Position numbers and translations under genes: made by a program. From Vandiemenella viatica (Eukaryota; Arthropoda; Insecta; Orthoptera; Morabidae), in assembly GCA_031002005.1 (NCBI GenBank), contig CM061914.1:10340148-10404147 (forward strand): a stretch of DNA of 64,000 nt, written 5' to 3'. Position 1 is the stretch's first letter, and each line of letters opens with the position of its first letter. A model generated the notes under the pieces. It was not told where the DNA came from, did no database searches, and saw nothing but the letters and a program-made list of their open reading frames with translations. This document shows positions 1 to 10,290 of the stretch, piece by piece.

Positions 1-84
1 TTATTTTTTTAGCTCTTCATGGAATTAAAAAAGATGTGATTTCGGCCGAGAATTAGAATTACTGCAGTAGATTAAACTGCACAC

Positions 85-290
85 CAGGGCCGCATTTAAG
101 CATAGGCTAACTAGGCTGTAGCCTAGGGGCCCGCACCACAAAGGGAGGCCTACACCACAACGCCAAAAAAAAAGGTCGCCCATAAATTTTTTGGGGCAAA
201 TTTCGAATTGAAGCATCGATAGCCGGAGGCAGCTCCGTGTCGGAGGGGCCACTGTCAACAGGGGGCCCACAAAGCCTAAATGCGGCCCGG
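85..290. mobile_element. hAT-type MITE, non-autonomous, 206 bp
   Basis: A short element bounded by imperfect inverted repeats. The left end begins CAGGGCCGCATTTA and the right end, read on the other strand, begins CCGGGCCGCATTTA. It is flanked by an 8-bp direct repeat with one mismatch (CTGCACAC at 77-84, CCGCACAC at 291-298). CAGGG-type ends and 8-bp target duplications are typical of hAT transposons. There is no coding capacity, so it would depend on a transposase elsewhere. Short reading frames across it are chance. Confidence 0.7.
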
Positions 291-298
291 CCGCACAC

Positions 299-726
299 AG
301 GTTTCCTGTACCAAATTATGAAACCTGCACACACCATTTAATTCAATTGGTACTTAAATTAGTTTATAACAAACAAAAAAAATAAGTAAATGGGGCCTTA
401 ATTTGGCATTATAGTTGTTTTTAGGTACAGAAAGATGTGAGATGATCAGTATCCTTCGACCTGAGATGCAATGTGGACTTCTTTTGGATGGAGGGTAGCA
501 AGCAATAGGTCACAGCATAAATACTGTGATGTTTTTAGACAAATGTGTAACTGTAGTAAGAAAACAGGTATATATAGCATCAGCCAAGATGGTAAGAAGA
601 AATCCGCATGTAGATGTACAAATGGGTGAAATTTAGTAGAGCATTAATATGTTGAAAGGAACAGTGGCTCGAAAACAAACATTTCCAGACAGTAGCTATG
701 CTCTAGAACAGTTATCTAGTCACCTT
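299..726. other. Unassigned AT-rich interval
   Basis: No open frame of note, no recognisable transposon protein and no tandem repeat was seen here. It separates the MITE from the CR1-like 3' end. Confidence 0.5.
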
Positions 727-1060
727 TAATTTAATTTAATTGCGATGGAGTGCTTGCTCCGGTGGAAATTTCTCCACACGCTCATTTTTCCCTTTCCTCT
801 TCCCACCTTCTTTTTTTGCTCTACTAATTTCAACTTTAAATTCTTTTTGTGTATTTGTTAAATTATTCATCATTTCTGTAGGTAATTTGTTCCAATCCCT
901 GACCTCCATCCCTATGAAAGATAATCTTCCCACACTGATATGGCTGAAATCAAGTGTTAATTTGTGGTCATGGTCATTTTTTCCCTTCAATACACCTCTC
1001 CCCAACATCGATTTGTGAATGGTAAAAACGTTCTTTCCACTGTATATATTTATATGTATT
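727..1060 (-). pseudogene. CR1-like LINE, 3'-terminal fragment
   Basis: The minus strand at 736-1008 encodes the very end of a non-LTR reverse transcriptase protein. The segment VRDWNKLPTEMMNN corresponds to the xxWNxLPxEvvn block that closes CR1/Jockey-group ORF2 proteins, and it matches the same block in the longer copy at 22771-23166 (SDWNKLPGEMMNN). The 3' end at about 727 shows a short hairpin (GGAGTGCTTGCTCC on the plus strand) followed by TTTAA repeats, as in sister copies. The rest of the element is absent, as expected for 5' truncation on insertion. Confidence 0.75.
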
Positions 1061-1239
1061 CCATTAGTTACTTAGCCATATGACAAATAAATAAATAACC
1101 TCTCCTAATTCTTACACTAATACATTTCCATGTATCATCAGCAAAATATGCCTTACGTAAGAACGGAAACTTTCCCGGCGTATGCTTGAAATGAAGTCTT
1201 CACGGGTGTACCGCCGGATAGTGTTTTGAAAACACGATA

Positions 1240-1270
1240 TTTCGACGACTATCTCCGTCGTCTTCATCAG
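1240..1270 (-). ncRNA. Hammerhead-ribozyme-like core of PLE
   Basis: On the minus strand CTGATGA (1264-1270) is followed by a stem-II hairpin (GACGAC pairing with GTCGTC) and then GAAA (1240-1243). This is the conserved hammerhead core order CUGANGA, stem II, GAAA. PLEs are known to carry minimal hammerhead motifs in their terminal repeats. Stems I and III were not resolved by eye, so cleavage activity is not claimed. Confidence 0.7.
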
Positions 1271-1433
1271 GTGTCGAGACATCTGCACAGGTCGGCTGAC
1301 CGTCGGATACTGAGACAGCCCAGTTGCCGCACCTGCTTATGTAGGCCAACGGCTCTCTCCGACGCACGCACACGGCGACTGGCAGTGAATGGGAGGGGCT
1401 ACAGTTGTTTGTAGCGGGCTGAGGAAGTTAATA

Positions 1434-2743
1434 TTAGGCCGTTTGTGGCGGTTGCTGAACATGCATGCCACGCTCTCTGCGTAGAGTTGCCAAGGCTGGT
1501 TTCCATGCCTCACTAAGCCATTGCCCACTATCTCTGTTGTAGGTATCAGCCAATCGAATTTCAATCGCTTCTTTGTCTATGGAATCCCAAAAATATGAGG
1601 TCCTAGCCAATATCATAACGTTGTTCAAGTCAACCCTGTGGCCATGGTTGTACACATGCTCGGCGATCGCTGACTTGCTATACTGTCCCAGGCGAAGATG
1701 ACGTTTGTGTTCTTCACACCGGTTTTTTACAGTGTGGATGGTTTGACCGATGTAGCAGTTTCTACACTCGCACGGTATGCTGTAAATTCTAGGAACTCTG
1801 AGGCCAAGGTCGTCCTTAACTGAGCGGAGGTAGTCCCGAATTTTAGCAGATGATCGGTAAAAATATTTGATTCCATGCCCTGCGAGAATTCTGGCAATTT
1901 TCCCCGAGGTGTTTCCGGCGAAAGGCAGAAAAGCGGTCGCCTCAGGCGTTTCTTCCTGTTGGACTGGATTTTTCTCCGGGTTGCGATCAATTGCTCTTCT
2001 TATCTGCCTTTCGGTGTAACCATTCCGCATGAAGACAGTTCTTAGATGTTCCAGTTGCTGTGTCAGAAATCGCCCTAGCCCTGTGTAAAAGCGTATTTAG
2101 AACAGTTTGACTTCGCACAGGATGGTGAAAACTTGTGGCTCCCAAATATTGGTCCGTGTGGATTGTTTTTCTGTATACGCTATGTCTTAGCGTTCCGTCC
2201 GGCTTTCTTTCAATTAGAATGTCGAGGAAAGGTAGGCGGCCGTCCTTTTCCAGTTCCAGGGTGAACTTTATGCTGGGATGAATTCCACTGAGATGTTCTA
2301 AGAACTCATTTAAAGCCTCGATGCCATGGGGCCACACAACAAACGTGTCATGGACATAGCGGAAAAGAACATGTCGGTTTGAGAACCGCGCTTTCCAGAG
2401 CTTTTTTCTCGAAATGCTCCATGTATTGGTTGGCGACTACAGGAGAAAGTGGTGATCCCATGGCAACGCCGTACTCTTACTCGTAGTATTCCCCTAAGTA
2501 AGTGAAATACGTGGACGTCAGCACATGTCAGAATAGTTCCACAATGGCTGGTTTAAATTGTTTGCGTATCAACTCCAGCGTGTCCTTCAACAGGACGCGG
2601 GTGAATAATGAAACGATTTCGAAGCTCACCATTATGTCAGAGTCCTTCAGTTTCATTGTCTTGACAAATTCCGTGCCATTCTTGACATGATGGTCGCAAT
2701 GGCCAACCGAAGGACTCAAAAGACGGGTCCTTTGGTTGGCCAT
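1434..2743 (-). pseudogene. PLE reverse transcriptase/GIY-YIG endonuclease, broken
   Basis: Reading 5' to 3' on the minus strand: RT motif A region DIMVSFEIVSLFTRV (2528-2743), then GVAMGSPLSPVVANQYMEH (about 2420-2480), then YVHDTFVVWPHG (about 2330-2390), then the thumb (1987-2337) and a GIY-YIG nuclease domain with CRNCYIGQTIHTVKNRCEEH (1434-2030). In the motif C box the second residue of the usual DD pair is intact but the first is H, and motif A reads E rather than D, so the enzyme is catalytically dead. Frame changes occur near 2030 and 2340. The family normally reverse-transcribes its own RNA and cuts target DNA with the GIY-YIG domain. Confidence 0.82.
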
Positions 2744-2744
2744 T

Positions 2745-3060
2745 GTACAACCATGGCCACAGGGTTGACTTCAACAACGTTACGATATTGGCTAGGACCT
2801 CATATTATTTTTTATTTTTTTTTGCCATTCCATACTCAAAGAAGCGATTGAAATTCGATTGGCTGATACCTACAACAGAGATAGTGGGCTATGTCTTAGC
2901 GAGGCATGGAAACCAGCCTTGACAACTCTACGCAGAGAGCGTGGCACGCATGTTCAGCAACCGCCACATACTGCCCAATATTAACTTCCTCAGCCCGCTA
3001 CGAACAACTGTAGCCCCGCCCACACACTGCCAGCCGCCGGGCGCGTGCGTCGGAGAGAGC
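2745..3060 (+). mobile_element. Inverted partial PLE 3' copy
   Basis: The plus strand here repeats, in opposite orientation, the segment that encodes the end of the GIY-YIG domain at about 1434-1660 minus. Shared words include AACCATGGCCACAGGGTTGA, corresponding to NHGHRVD, and the GAGCGTGGCACGCATGTTCA region. An AT-rich run (2803-2822) replaces part of the codons. It is non-coding in its present form and probably formed with the adjacent PLE copy. Confidence 0.7.
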
Positions 3061-3483
3061 CGTTGGCCTGGCACCTGGACTGTCAGGTCAACCCCGGGAT
3101 CTCGGCTGCAGCGGATGGCTCCGTATTGGTCCACAACGACGATATAGGACGGTCCTCTATCAGTCGTTAGCGGACTGCCGTCCCCAGCCCAGTGCATGAT
3201 GGGTAGAAAGCGGCAACAGGTCACGCCGGAAACAACAGCCGCTCGCCACCAGGAGGCAGCACCAGCGTCGCGCCATATAGTCTCTGGGTCTAGCTGTTGC
3301 ACTCAGTCTTCTCAGCACAGCGGTGGAGAGCGGTCGCCTACTGGCCGCTCCTCGAATATAGGAGAGCGACCAGTGGCATCGAACAATGCTCCCTGGTTGT
3401 CGGTGGCCCTCTCAGCAGCAGGCAATCCCTGCGCTCAGTAGTCATCGCACAGGGATGACAAGCAGACGGCCACAGGGGGCCAG

Positions 3484-5091
3484 TTGCTGCTAAACAGTAG
3501 CGGCGAGTGGCAGGCTGTAGGCTCCCCGCGAAATGGAGGGAGGCGTCAGGGTACTTCCCTGGCATCATTCTTCCCATCACGCAATGCGGAAGTTATGTCG
3601 CTAGTGGGCTCTAGCACAGGACGCGCGTCTCCGAGAAGCCCATCAAGCGGAAATGGATCCGACAATTCCACCACGGCATCGGAGAAGCCAAGAGGGCTGG
3701 AACCATCTCCGCGCTCTGTCAATCAACGGTCGCAGAGCCTATGCGCCAGTACTCCAGAGCAGCAACTCCTTCAAGAGAGTCCGCTCACCTCAGCGGACTC
3801 AACACTGTCGTCCCAAGACAACAACGGCGACCAGAGCTGGGCGACAGAAGCGAGTCAGTCTGCCAAGGATGACTGGCTGATTTTCTTCTGGTGCCTCTCC
3901 AAGCGGGAAGAGGAAGAGGCATATGAAATACGCCACGACCAGCATTCGCCAGGCTGTTGGAGAAAACGACTCAACCAGATCAAAAGTATGGAAATTCGAG
4001 ACGAATTCTACCAAAAAATATACCTTTTCACCCATCTCGCCTAGCGTACCACAGAGAACAAGTACCCCAAACTCCACCACCGCCACCATAGAAAAATATG
4101 TAACTGAAATCAACGAAGCACTGTTGATAAGCAAAGGCGATGAAAATTCTATAAATCATGTTAGAGTGCAAGTGTTGTTACAGAAAAACAAGGCTGATAT
4201 CCAGTGACAGATTACAAAGCCAACAAAAAACACCCTGCAGGACGCCAGGTGAATGTCAAGACTTGCGTTGTGAAACGTATCCGCCCAAACATAGCAGAGG
4301 AGGACATCCTCCTGGCCCTTCAAAATAAGGGTGTAAAGCAGGTATACAGGATAATGAATGGGGAAGTAAAGCATAATATGGTCAGACTCGTCTGACACGA
4401 CGAAAAGGCTTATGATTTCACTGTAAGTCAGGGTAAAATTGTAATAGCGGTGAGGGAATATGACGTCGAAGCCTCAACGGAGAGGAAGCGATACATCCCA
4501 TGCAGAAAATGCCAGAATTATAACCATTCCGCTAGCAATTGTAAAAACAAGGCAAAATGTTTTAGATGTGGAAAAGGTAACTTGTCTCATGGCTGCCCGC
4601 ATACTAACCACAACATCGAATTACCATACCGTGCCACATGTGATAGTCGAGATCGCTTTACAGGTCAAATCGACTGTCATCTATACCCTAAAGAAAGAAT
4701 AGATCTCCCACCCCAACATCAATTGTCACCCCCACTCGGCCAAAGGCCGGTTGAGCGAATACCCACAGATGATGGAAACTTTCCACACCTACCAACACCA
4801 AGTGCGATCCCTCAGATCTCACCAATACTGCAACTGAAAGGCTTCGCAGAAGCAACTAAATCAGTAATGCAGACTGTAGCACCACAAACCCCAACAATAA
4901 TTCACCAAACAGTCAAGCCAATCGAAGAGACAGCCAAAGCTAAATTTGAAGTCGAGCAGCGCATTGCGCGACTCGAGGAAAAGGTCGATAAACTAACAGG
5001 TATAATCTACCCACTTGCACAGCAAATCAAAGCCATTTCACTGGACAACCCGTGCCCGCGCAAACTCTCGACCAATCACAAGCAGAGATAG
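3484..5091 (+). pseudogene. Jockey-like Gag (ORF1), frameshifted
   Basis: Gag packages the LINE RNA into the ribonucleoprotein. The N-terminal part (3484-3920) is Ser/Thr/Gln-rich and low in structure. The frame then shifts into a segment with a helical stretch (3923-4207) and one resembling the PRE_C2HC-associated fold of Jockey Gags (VKRIRPNIAEEDILLAL, 4260-4320). Next come CCHC-type zinc knuckles in 4450-5091 (CRKCQNYNHSASNCKNK and CFRCGKGNLSHGCP). A predicted coiled coil lies near the C-terminus (VEQRIARLEEKVDKLTGI). At least three frame breaks mean no intact product. Confidence 0.75.
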
Positions 5092-5329
5092 TATCTGCCG
5101 AACAGACACCACGAGATGAAAGCACAAGGCACCAGCTGGCTAACACTGGAACAACCGAAGTTGCATTCTCCGACAGCGCCGCCTCCAACAATGCGACGGT
5201 CGACAGTCGACAGTCGGTTCGGGACAAACGCGTGGAGTTCGAGACGCTGGCAGCAGAAGAAGATGTGCATATAATCAGTCTCGGCTGTCACCCAGCACCA
5301 GACTGAGCGCATTCGGCTACAAGACTCTG

Positions 5330-7795
5330 CGACGTGGCGGCGCCCGGGGGTTGGGTGGCGTCGCAATCCTATATAAAAACACTCTCCCAGCTGATGAGGT
5401 GGTCGACCCGGCGTTCGATCAGTACCAGGTCGCTGCAGTCCAGGTTCAGGCCGGACTCCGGTGGCTCACCATATGCAGCATTTACTCCTCCCCCACTTCC
5501 CCCTTCCCAGAGGAAGCCAGACATGTGAACATCCAATAATTCTTTTCGACCTTAATGCACGCCACGTCGCCCTCGGTGACAGCACTACGATACCTCGAGG
5601 ACGACAACTCGTAGCCACACTAACGACGACTGGGCTGCGTAACGTGCCGGTGCAACCAGCCATGACAAGATCATCACGACTCCGCCGCTAGCACGCAATG
5701 TGACGCAGTGCGTGACCGGCCACGACCTGGGGTCGGACCATCTACCGGTTATATCTCGCTGGGCAACGTGCAAGCCGCAGCGGCCGCGCGCCCCACCGTA
5801 CGCAAGTGGCGAGATACAAAGTGGGAGGAATATCACCACGTTATGCTGGCAGAGCTGCAGGCTCTGGGAGCAATACCGCTCGAAACGGCCGCCGATATCG
5901 ACGTATGTAGCGATGTGCTGGAGAGCGCCATACACGCGGCTATCGAGGCGGCTGTTCCGTCCATACCCGTACCACGCCGAGCCCCTGATCAGCTACCAGT
6001 GAACATCATAAATATAATAAGGCAGAAGAGAATTGAGCACTGCACATGGGCGCGAACTAACGACCCAGCCGATCGTAATGGCTATAACAGGTTGAACAGA
6101 AGATTAAAGCAATTGATCGCCGAACATCGGGAAGACAAATGGTCGGGGTACTGCGATAAGCAGAATAAAAAGCGACAACAAGACCCTACAAGTTTCTGGG
6201 GGGCTGTTGGCAGGCTGACCAGCAAATCCTCGCAGGCAACTTATGCTCTTATCAAAGATGGAACTATCATAACCACTACTGCTGACAAATGTGAGCGGTT
6301 TCATTTGGCACAAATCCACCAACCACCAAATGCACCCCACTTTAATGAAGAATTCAAAACAGAGACCGGAAACCTTCTCCAGCAAAACCACCATCTTACT
6401 AATCCACTACCCACAACTACCGAATCCGACGAAAACTATCCGCTAAACATAGAAATAACCCCACAAGAAATAGCACGCCACTCCAAGTACCTGAAAAACA
6501 CAGCACCTGGACCAAACCAAATTTTGCGCTAAAAAAATGCACCACCTCTATTCTACGAATATCTCGCTAGGCTGTATAATGCTACACGATGGGCTATTTA
6601 CCCAAATCGTGGAAACTAGGGCATATCCTACTCTTCCCGAAACCCGGGAAAGACCAGTCCGACCCGAACTACTACCGTCCGATCCGCCTGACCTCCAGCT
6701 TCCCCAAGCTTATGGAGCGTATTCTCGTCCGTCGCCTCCACGAACACCTCAACGCTCGCAACCAGCTGCCGCCGGAACAATTCGGCTTCCACCCCGGCCA
6801 CGCCGTTATAGATCAGTTGCTGCGGAAACTGCTGTAGCTACCGGCAGATCTGTGGCCATGGCTTTTAAGGACATGCAAAAGGCTTTCGATTCGGTCTGGC
6901 TGGATGGACTGCGTCGCAAGATAATAGAGCTAAACCTACCACCCCAAGCGTGTAGATGGCTAAGCTTTCTGCTCTCTTCGAAATAAAAGCAGGGGTCCCA
7001 CAGGGCTCGGCGCTCTCCCCGTTACTATACATAATTTATGCGCGTGATACCCCCCGACCGGCAGGACCCAATGCTGGGCTTGGATTAATCGCGGATGACA
7101 CCTCATATTGAGCAACACACACACGATATTATATCGCCATTGCAGCACTGCAGGGATCAATCACAATGTTTGAACAGTGGTGCTGTAAATGGCGTATTAC
7201 ACTAAACGCAGACAAAACACAACTCATAGTATTTAAAAAGCAGCGGCTGCAGGAGCATAAACTCCGCGAACAGCGTGTTTACGTCTGCGGCAGACCAGTT
7301 ACATTCAGAAGCACAGCCAATTACCTCGGCATTACACTGGCAAAACTCGCAAACTGACGTACATAGCACACTGTGATAAAATAATTAATGAAACAAGAAG
7401 ACGGCTCTCAACACTGCGCCTGCTCCGTGGACTCAGGACAGGCTGCAATTACAACACAATAATGACACTCTATAAATCATTAATACGACCATACATAACA
7501 TATGGCCACCCCCCCCCCTCCCCAAACGAGACAAAAAACACTTAACATACTTGAAAGACGCGCAATACGGACAGCTTATAGAAAAACTCCCAGGTCCCTT
7601 AGTAAAGACGCAACCTCTCGCTTAGGCGGGGCCGCTCCGCTGTTCGAGTATGCCGCGGAGCTTGGCCGCCGCTACATGCTCAGGGCGGCAGGCCGGTTTG
7701 CATTCCACCCCTTACTGGACGAACTGCAGCGACAGCTGACGGCTCCCAACCCCCTCCTTACTACTCTCCTCCGGCTACACTACACTACAACATAA
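5330..7795 (+). pseudogene. Jockey-like ORF2: endonuclease/reverse transcriptase, broken
   Basis: The endonuclease portion shows GVAILYKNTLPADEVV and the SDHLPV box (GHDLGSDHLPVI, about 5720) of apurinic-type nucleases. The RT portion shows WKLGHILLFPKPGKD and NYYRPIRLTSSFPKLMERI (6589-6720), then AFKDMQKAFDSVW (motif A, about 6860), AGVPQGSALSPLLY (about 6990) and GLIADDTSY (motif C, about 7085). The thumb is at 7166-7357 (WRITLNADKTQLIVFKK). The catalytic aspartates survive, but at least five frame changes make it a pseudogene. The reading frame closes at 7795. Confidence 0.82.
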
Positions 7796-7995
7796 CAACC
7801 GCGAGCAATGGCCTCAGTATGAGCCATCACTGCAACTGACACGGGGCGCAACTGCTGGGGTAACGGGTTTCTGCCTGGCGGGCCAACGCCTCAAACTTTC
7901 AGCACTAATAGAATATCAACTATTCCACATTTCTCACCAGGAATAACTGGAATGACCTGATGTTCAAACTGACGCTAACGAGATGAATAAGACAG

Positions 7996-8224
7996 ACTAA
8001 AATAAACTATGGTGGCAGTCCTTCCTCAAACCAATCCACAACCCCCCTCCCCTTCCGCAATCCCATCCCTCCCCAGGATGCGTAAGATGCCACCCAGAGC
8101 CTGGCGTGTGGGGTGGGGGCTTGGTTGTCCTGGGTGTTGAGCGTGGATGCGGGCTCTTGCACTCTTTGCCGAGCCGACCTAGAAAACTAAGCATCAATCG
8201 CCAAATTATGCAGCAGGACGGAGT
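7996..8224. other. C/G-rich non-coding flank
   Basis: This interval lies between the end of the Jockey-like ORF2 region and the left target-site duplication of the palindromic element. It contains C-rich and G-rich tracts and no convincing open frame. It is either LINE 3' UTR or the left half of the pre-insertion target, whose right half resumes at 20455. Confidence 0.4.
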
Positions 8225-8230
8225 GGCAGG
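8225..8230. repeat. Left target-site duplication GGCAGG
   Basis: GGCAGG lies immediately outside the first base of the inverted arm and is repeated exactly at 20449-20454 outside the other arm. A 6-bp duplication is the integration footprint of Polinton/Maverick integrases. Confidence 0.75.
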
Positions 8231-8258
8231 AGTAGGAGGAGAACATGTTTTCTGGGAA

Positions 8259-8334
8259 CAGCCAATCAGCGTTCAGGGATCGCATGACGTCACGAAGTGA
8301 GCAGCCAATCAGCGTTCAAGGTCGTATGACGTCA
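8259..8334 (+). promoter_or_regulatory. Tandem CCAAT/CRE modules at left terminus
   Basis: Two copies of a 42-43 bp unit each contain CAGCCAATCAGCGTTCA (8259-8275 and 8302-8318) followed by a perfect palindromic CRE, TGACGTCA (8285-8292 and 8327-8334). CCAAT boxes bind NF-Y-type factors and TGACGTCA binds CREB/ATF bZIP factors in animals. The sites lie about 500 bp upstream of the TATA box of the 232-codon gene and are mirrored in the other arm (about 20345-20420). They may be enhancer elements for that gene. Confidence 0.6.
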
Positions 8335-8762
8335 CACGTTAGTTCCCCGATCGGCCGCACAGATGGCACCATCTCCCAAGGGCTTAATTTCTTTGGGCGC
8401 AGATATTCTACTCCCCCAGCTAGCGGGGAAATTCCGCCGCCCGGGGCGTGTTTACGCAGGTGTGCTCGCCTGCAACTATTTCCTCATCCCTGTACTGGAA
8501 TGCGGACGTCAGACAAGTTGTATCGCGGCGACAAAACTATGGATTCGTCTATCACTTTAGTTCCTAGTGGCCATCGTGTGTTGCGTATACCAATTCCACC
8601 TTTACCGAGTAACTTAAATATAATTAAAGTCTTAGTTTAAATGGACCCATTGGTTTAAGTAGACAATGGACGATTAGTTCATCCATTAATCGGGAAATCG
8701 AGTATGACGGTCCCGAATCCACTTCCTCTCAGATGTATACTGTTTGATACAGAAGTGGGTGT

Positions 8763-8844
8763 TGACGTCACTGCCGGAGTATAAAGACCATCACACCAGC
8801 CAGCTAGCCCTCAGTTCCCGGTCGGCGATCGTCAAGTCCAGTTC
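8763..8844 (+). promoter_or_regulatory. Arthropod core promoter: CRE, TATA, Inr, DPE
   Basis: In order: CRE TGACGTCA (8763-8770), TATA box TATAAAG (8780-8786), initiator TCAGTT with A+1 at 8813, and a downstream element AGTTC (8840-8844) that falls exactly at +28 to +32 and fits RGWYV. TATA begins 33 bp before +1. The start codon of the following gene is at 8848, giving a predicted 35-nt leader. Spacing of all parts is canonical for an insect RNA polymerase II promoter. The mirror copy lies at about 19843-19924 on the minus strand. Confidence 0.75.
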
Positions 8845-8847
8845 ACT

Positions 8848-9546
8848 ATGGCTAGTGATGTTCTCCTGTTTTCAACATGCTACAAGTTAAACAGCAGTGA
8901 CACCAAGCGTATCACTGTTGGTTTGTCACCTAAACTGGAATTTAATCCAGTAGTTGTACTCGAAAAAGTTGGGTACAATAAAGTCACTCTCACACATGAA
9001 GAGTGGGATGTACTGAGACAGATGGTCTATACAATTGGTGGCTTTTTCAACAACACTGAGCATCTACAAACGAGTGTCTCGCTCGGCAACCACACCATCT
9101 CTTCCCGAACAGTGGCTGGAGCGAAAACTATATGGTTTTACAACAATGCTGTGCCTGCCTATGGTGTGTTTCTCGGCGAATCAACATGGGACAACATGGT
9201 CGACGCCCTGCCAGCAGTGACCGGCGCCATCAACACCATGAAGCCCTGGAGTTATCAAGTTACCAAGTACTACAACGAGTTTGTGAATACGTTATCAGTG
9301 AAAGTGATTCGTGACTTGCCCCGTTGTTCTGTGAATGGTCTGATAGATTTGCATTTTGATAGTGTACATGTCAATGAAGTGTCATACAGCCCCTGTTCAA
9401 CACTAGTCTATGAACGTTTAAAGTTAGAAATTAAAGCATATAAAAAACTGTTAGTGTATGACTATGTTAAACGCAAAGTTGAACAAGATTTAAAAGGAAC
9501 TGATGTATTTAGCAGAGGTGGTGATGACGTATGCGGTAATAATTAG
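8848..9546 (+). CDS. Uncharacterised palindrome-arm protein, 232 aa (left copy)
   Basis: Open frame of 232 codons starting at the first ATG after the predicted transcription start. I do not recognise the family. The N-terminal third (about residues 1-65) reads as alternating beta strands ending in VTLTHEEWDVL, which recalls the strand-helix pattern of PC4-like single-stranded-DNA-binding domains. That likeness is only a suggestion. The C-terminus is Lys/Glu-rich (about 195-232). No signal peptide or membrane segment is evident. A truncated paralogue follows at once (9566). The right-arm copy differs by one residue (Gly versus Ser at position 230). An open frame inside otherwise decayed surroundings suggests recent selection or youth. 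Confidence 0.75.
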   Translation: MASDVLLFSTCYKLNSSDTKRITVGLSPKLEFNPVVVLEKVGYNKVTLTHEEWDVLRQMVYTIGGFFNNTEHLQTSVSLGNHTISSRTVAGAKTIWFYNNAVPAYGVFLGESTWDNMVDALPAVTGAINTMKPWSYQVTKYYNEFVNTLSVKVIRDLPRCSVNGLIDLHFDSVHVNEVSYSPCSTLVYERLKLEIKAYKKLLVYDYVKRKVEQDLKGTDVFSRGGDDVCGNN

Positions 9547-9565
9547 TGTCCCTCAGTCCGCTGCG

Positions 9566-9847
9566 ATGTGTCGTCCAGTAATGTTCTTCGCGTCTGTGTA
9601 CCAGCTTAACGCCGGAGATTCCAAGCGGCTGACTTTCGGTTTGTCACCGCAACGTGATTTCGAGCCTGTTGTGGTACTTGAGAGGGTGGGCTACAACAAA
9701 ATCACCCTTTCATCCGAAGAATGGGACGTCCTCGCCATGGAGTCGGACGCAGTCTCCAAAATGCTCACCGGCAGCGGCCAGACCAGCATCCCGCTCGGTG
9801 AGCATGCTGTATCCTGCCTGACGGTGTCGGGGGTGAAAATGTTATAG
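9566..9847 (+). CDS. Truncated paralogue of the 232-aa protein, 93 aa (left copy)
   Basis: Begins at an ATG that aligns with the upstream gene's start (MCRPVMFF against MASDVLLF). It keeps the conserved run FEPVVVLERVGYNKITL and the EEWDVL motif. It stops at codon 94, where the paralogue continues for about 140 more residues. The gap to the upstream stop is 19 bp, and no separate TATA box is obvious, so it may be read from the same transcript. It is probably a decayed tandem duplicate. An upstream in-frame ATG at 9503 exists but overlaps the first gene and does not align. Confidence 0.6.
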   Translation: MCRPVMFFASVYQLNAGDSKRLTFGLSPQRDFEPVVVLERVGYNKITLSSEEWDVLAMESDAVSKMLTGSGQTSIPLGEHAVSCLTVSGVKML

Positions 9848-10290
9848 AAATATTTCAGCATTCACTTCGGTTCAAGAAGAAATTATTACGAGATGAGAAT
9901 AATTATTATATGTCAGTTTTCGTAGTACAAATCTAGGAAACATTTTTTATGGTAGCCCAATCACTCGTGTTTTCAAAACGAAAATCGAAAATTTTGTTTT
10001 CATTCTGGGTGAACAGATAAACTGCTTGAGTCTTTGTATTTAATTAAAAAATAGACCATGTGAAAGCGTAACTTTTACGTTTAAAACGTGATAATGAACC
10101 ATGGAATGTCCTGACATAGCTCAAATTCACATCTATACAATGCAGTTCTGATATTCGAATTTGGCAGAGGGTGCTTTGCACAAAAAATAACTCTGTGTGA
10201 ATAACAAGAGGAAATCAGTGATTGACTAGAAACAGAGAGATATACCCACCTTTAACTGTATTTTACAGCACAGCACGTATGTTCCAGGAA

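Larger units (their letters stand above)
1180..2743 (-). mobile_element. Penelope-like element (PLE), 3' part with hammerhead-like core
   Basis: The minus strand carries the central and 3' parts of a PLE: reverse transcriptase, then a GIY-YIG endonuclease, then a non-coding tail with a hammerhead-ribozyme-like core at 1240-1270. The N-terminal third is missing. At about 2743 the sequence turns over into an inverted partial copy of the same element (2745-3060). Inverted and partial copies are characteristic of Penelope integration. The coding region is broken by stops and frameshifts. Confidence 0.8.
3060..7990 (+). mobile_element. Jockey-like non-LTR retrotransposon, near full length, decayed
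   Basis: A GC-rich 5' leader is followed by a Gag-like ORF1 (to 5091) and by an ORF2 with an apurinic-type endonuclease and reverse transcriptase (about 5330-7795). This two-ORF order, a zinc-knuckle Gag and an endonuclease upstream of the RT fit the Jockey group. Both ORFs are split by frameshifts and stops. The exact 5' and 3' ends are uncertain. The 3' flank (7996-8224) is a C/G-rich, non-coding stretch that may be its 3' UTR or older flank. Confidence 0.75.

Noticed and set aside
740..1018. 92-codon plus-strand frame
   Set aside because: Antisense shadow of the CR1-like C-terminal fragment, which has clear family motifs on the minus strand.
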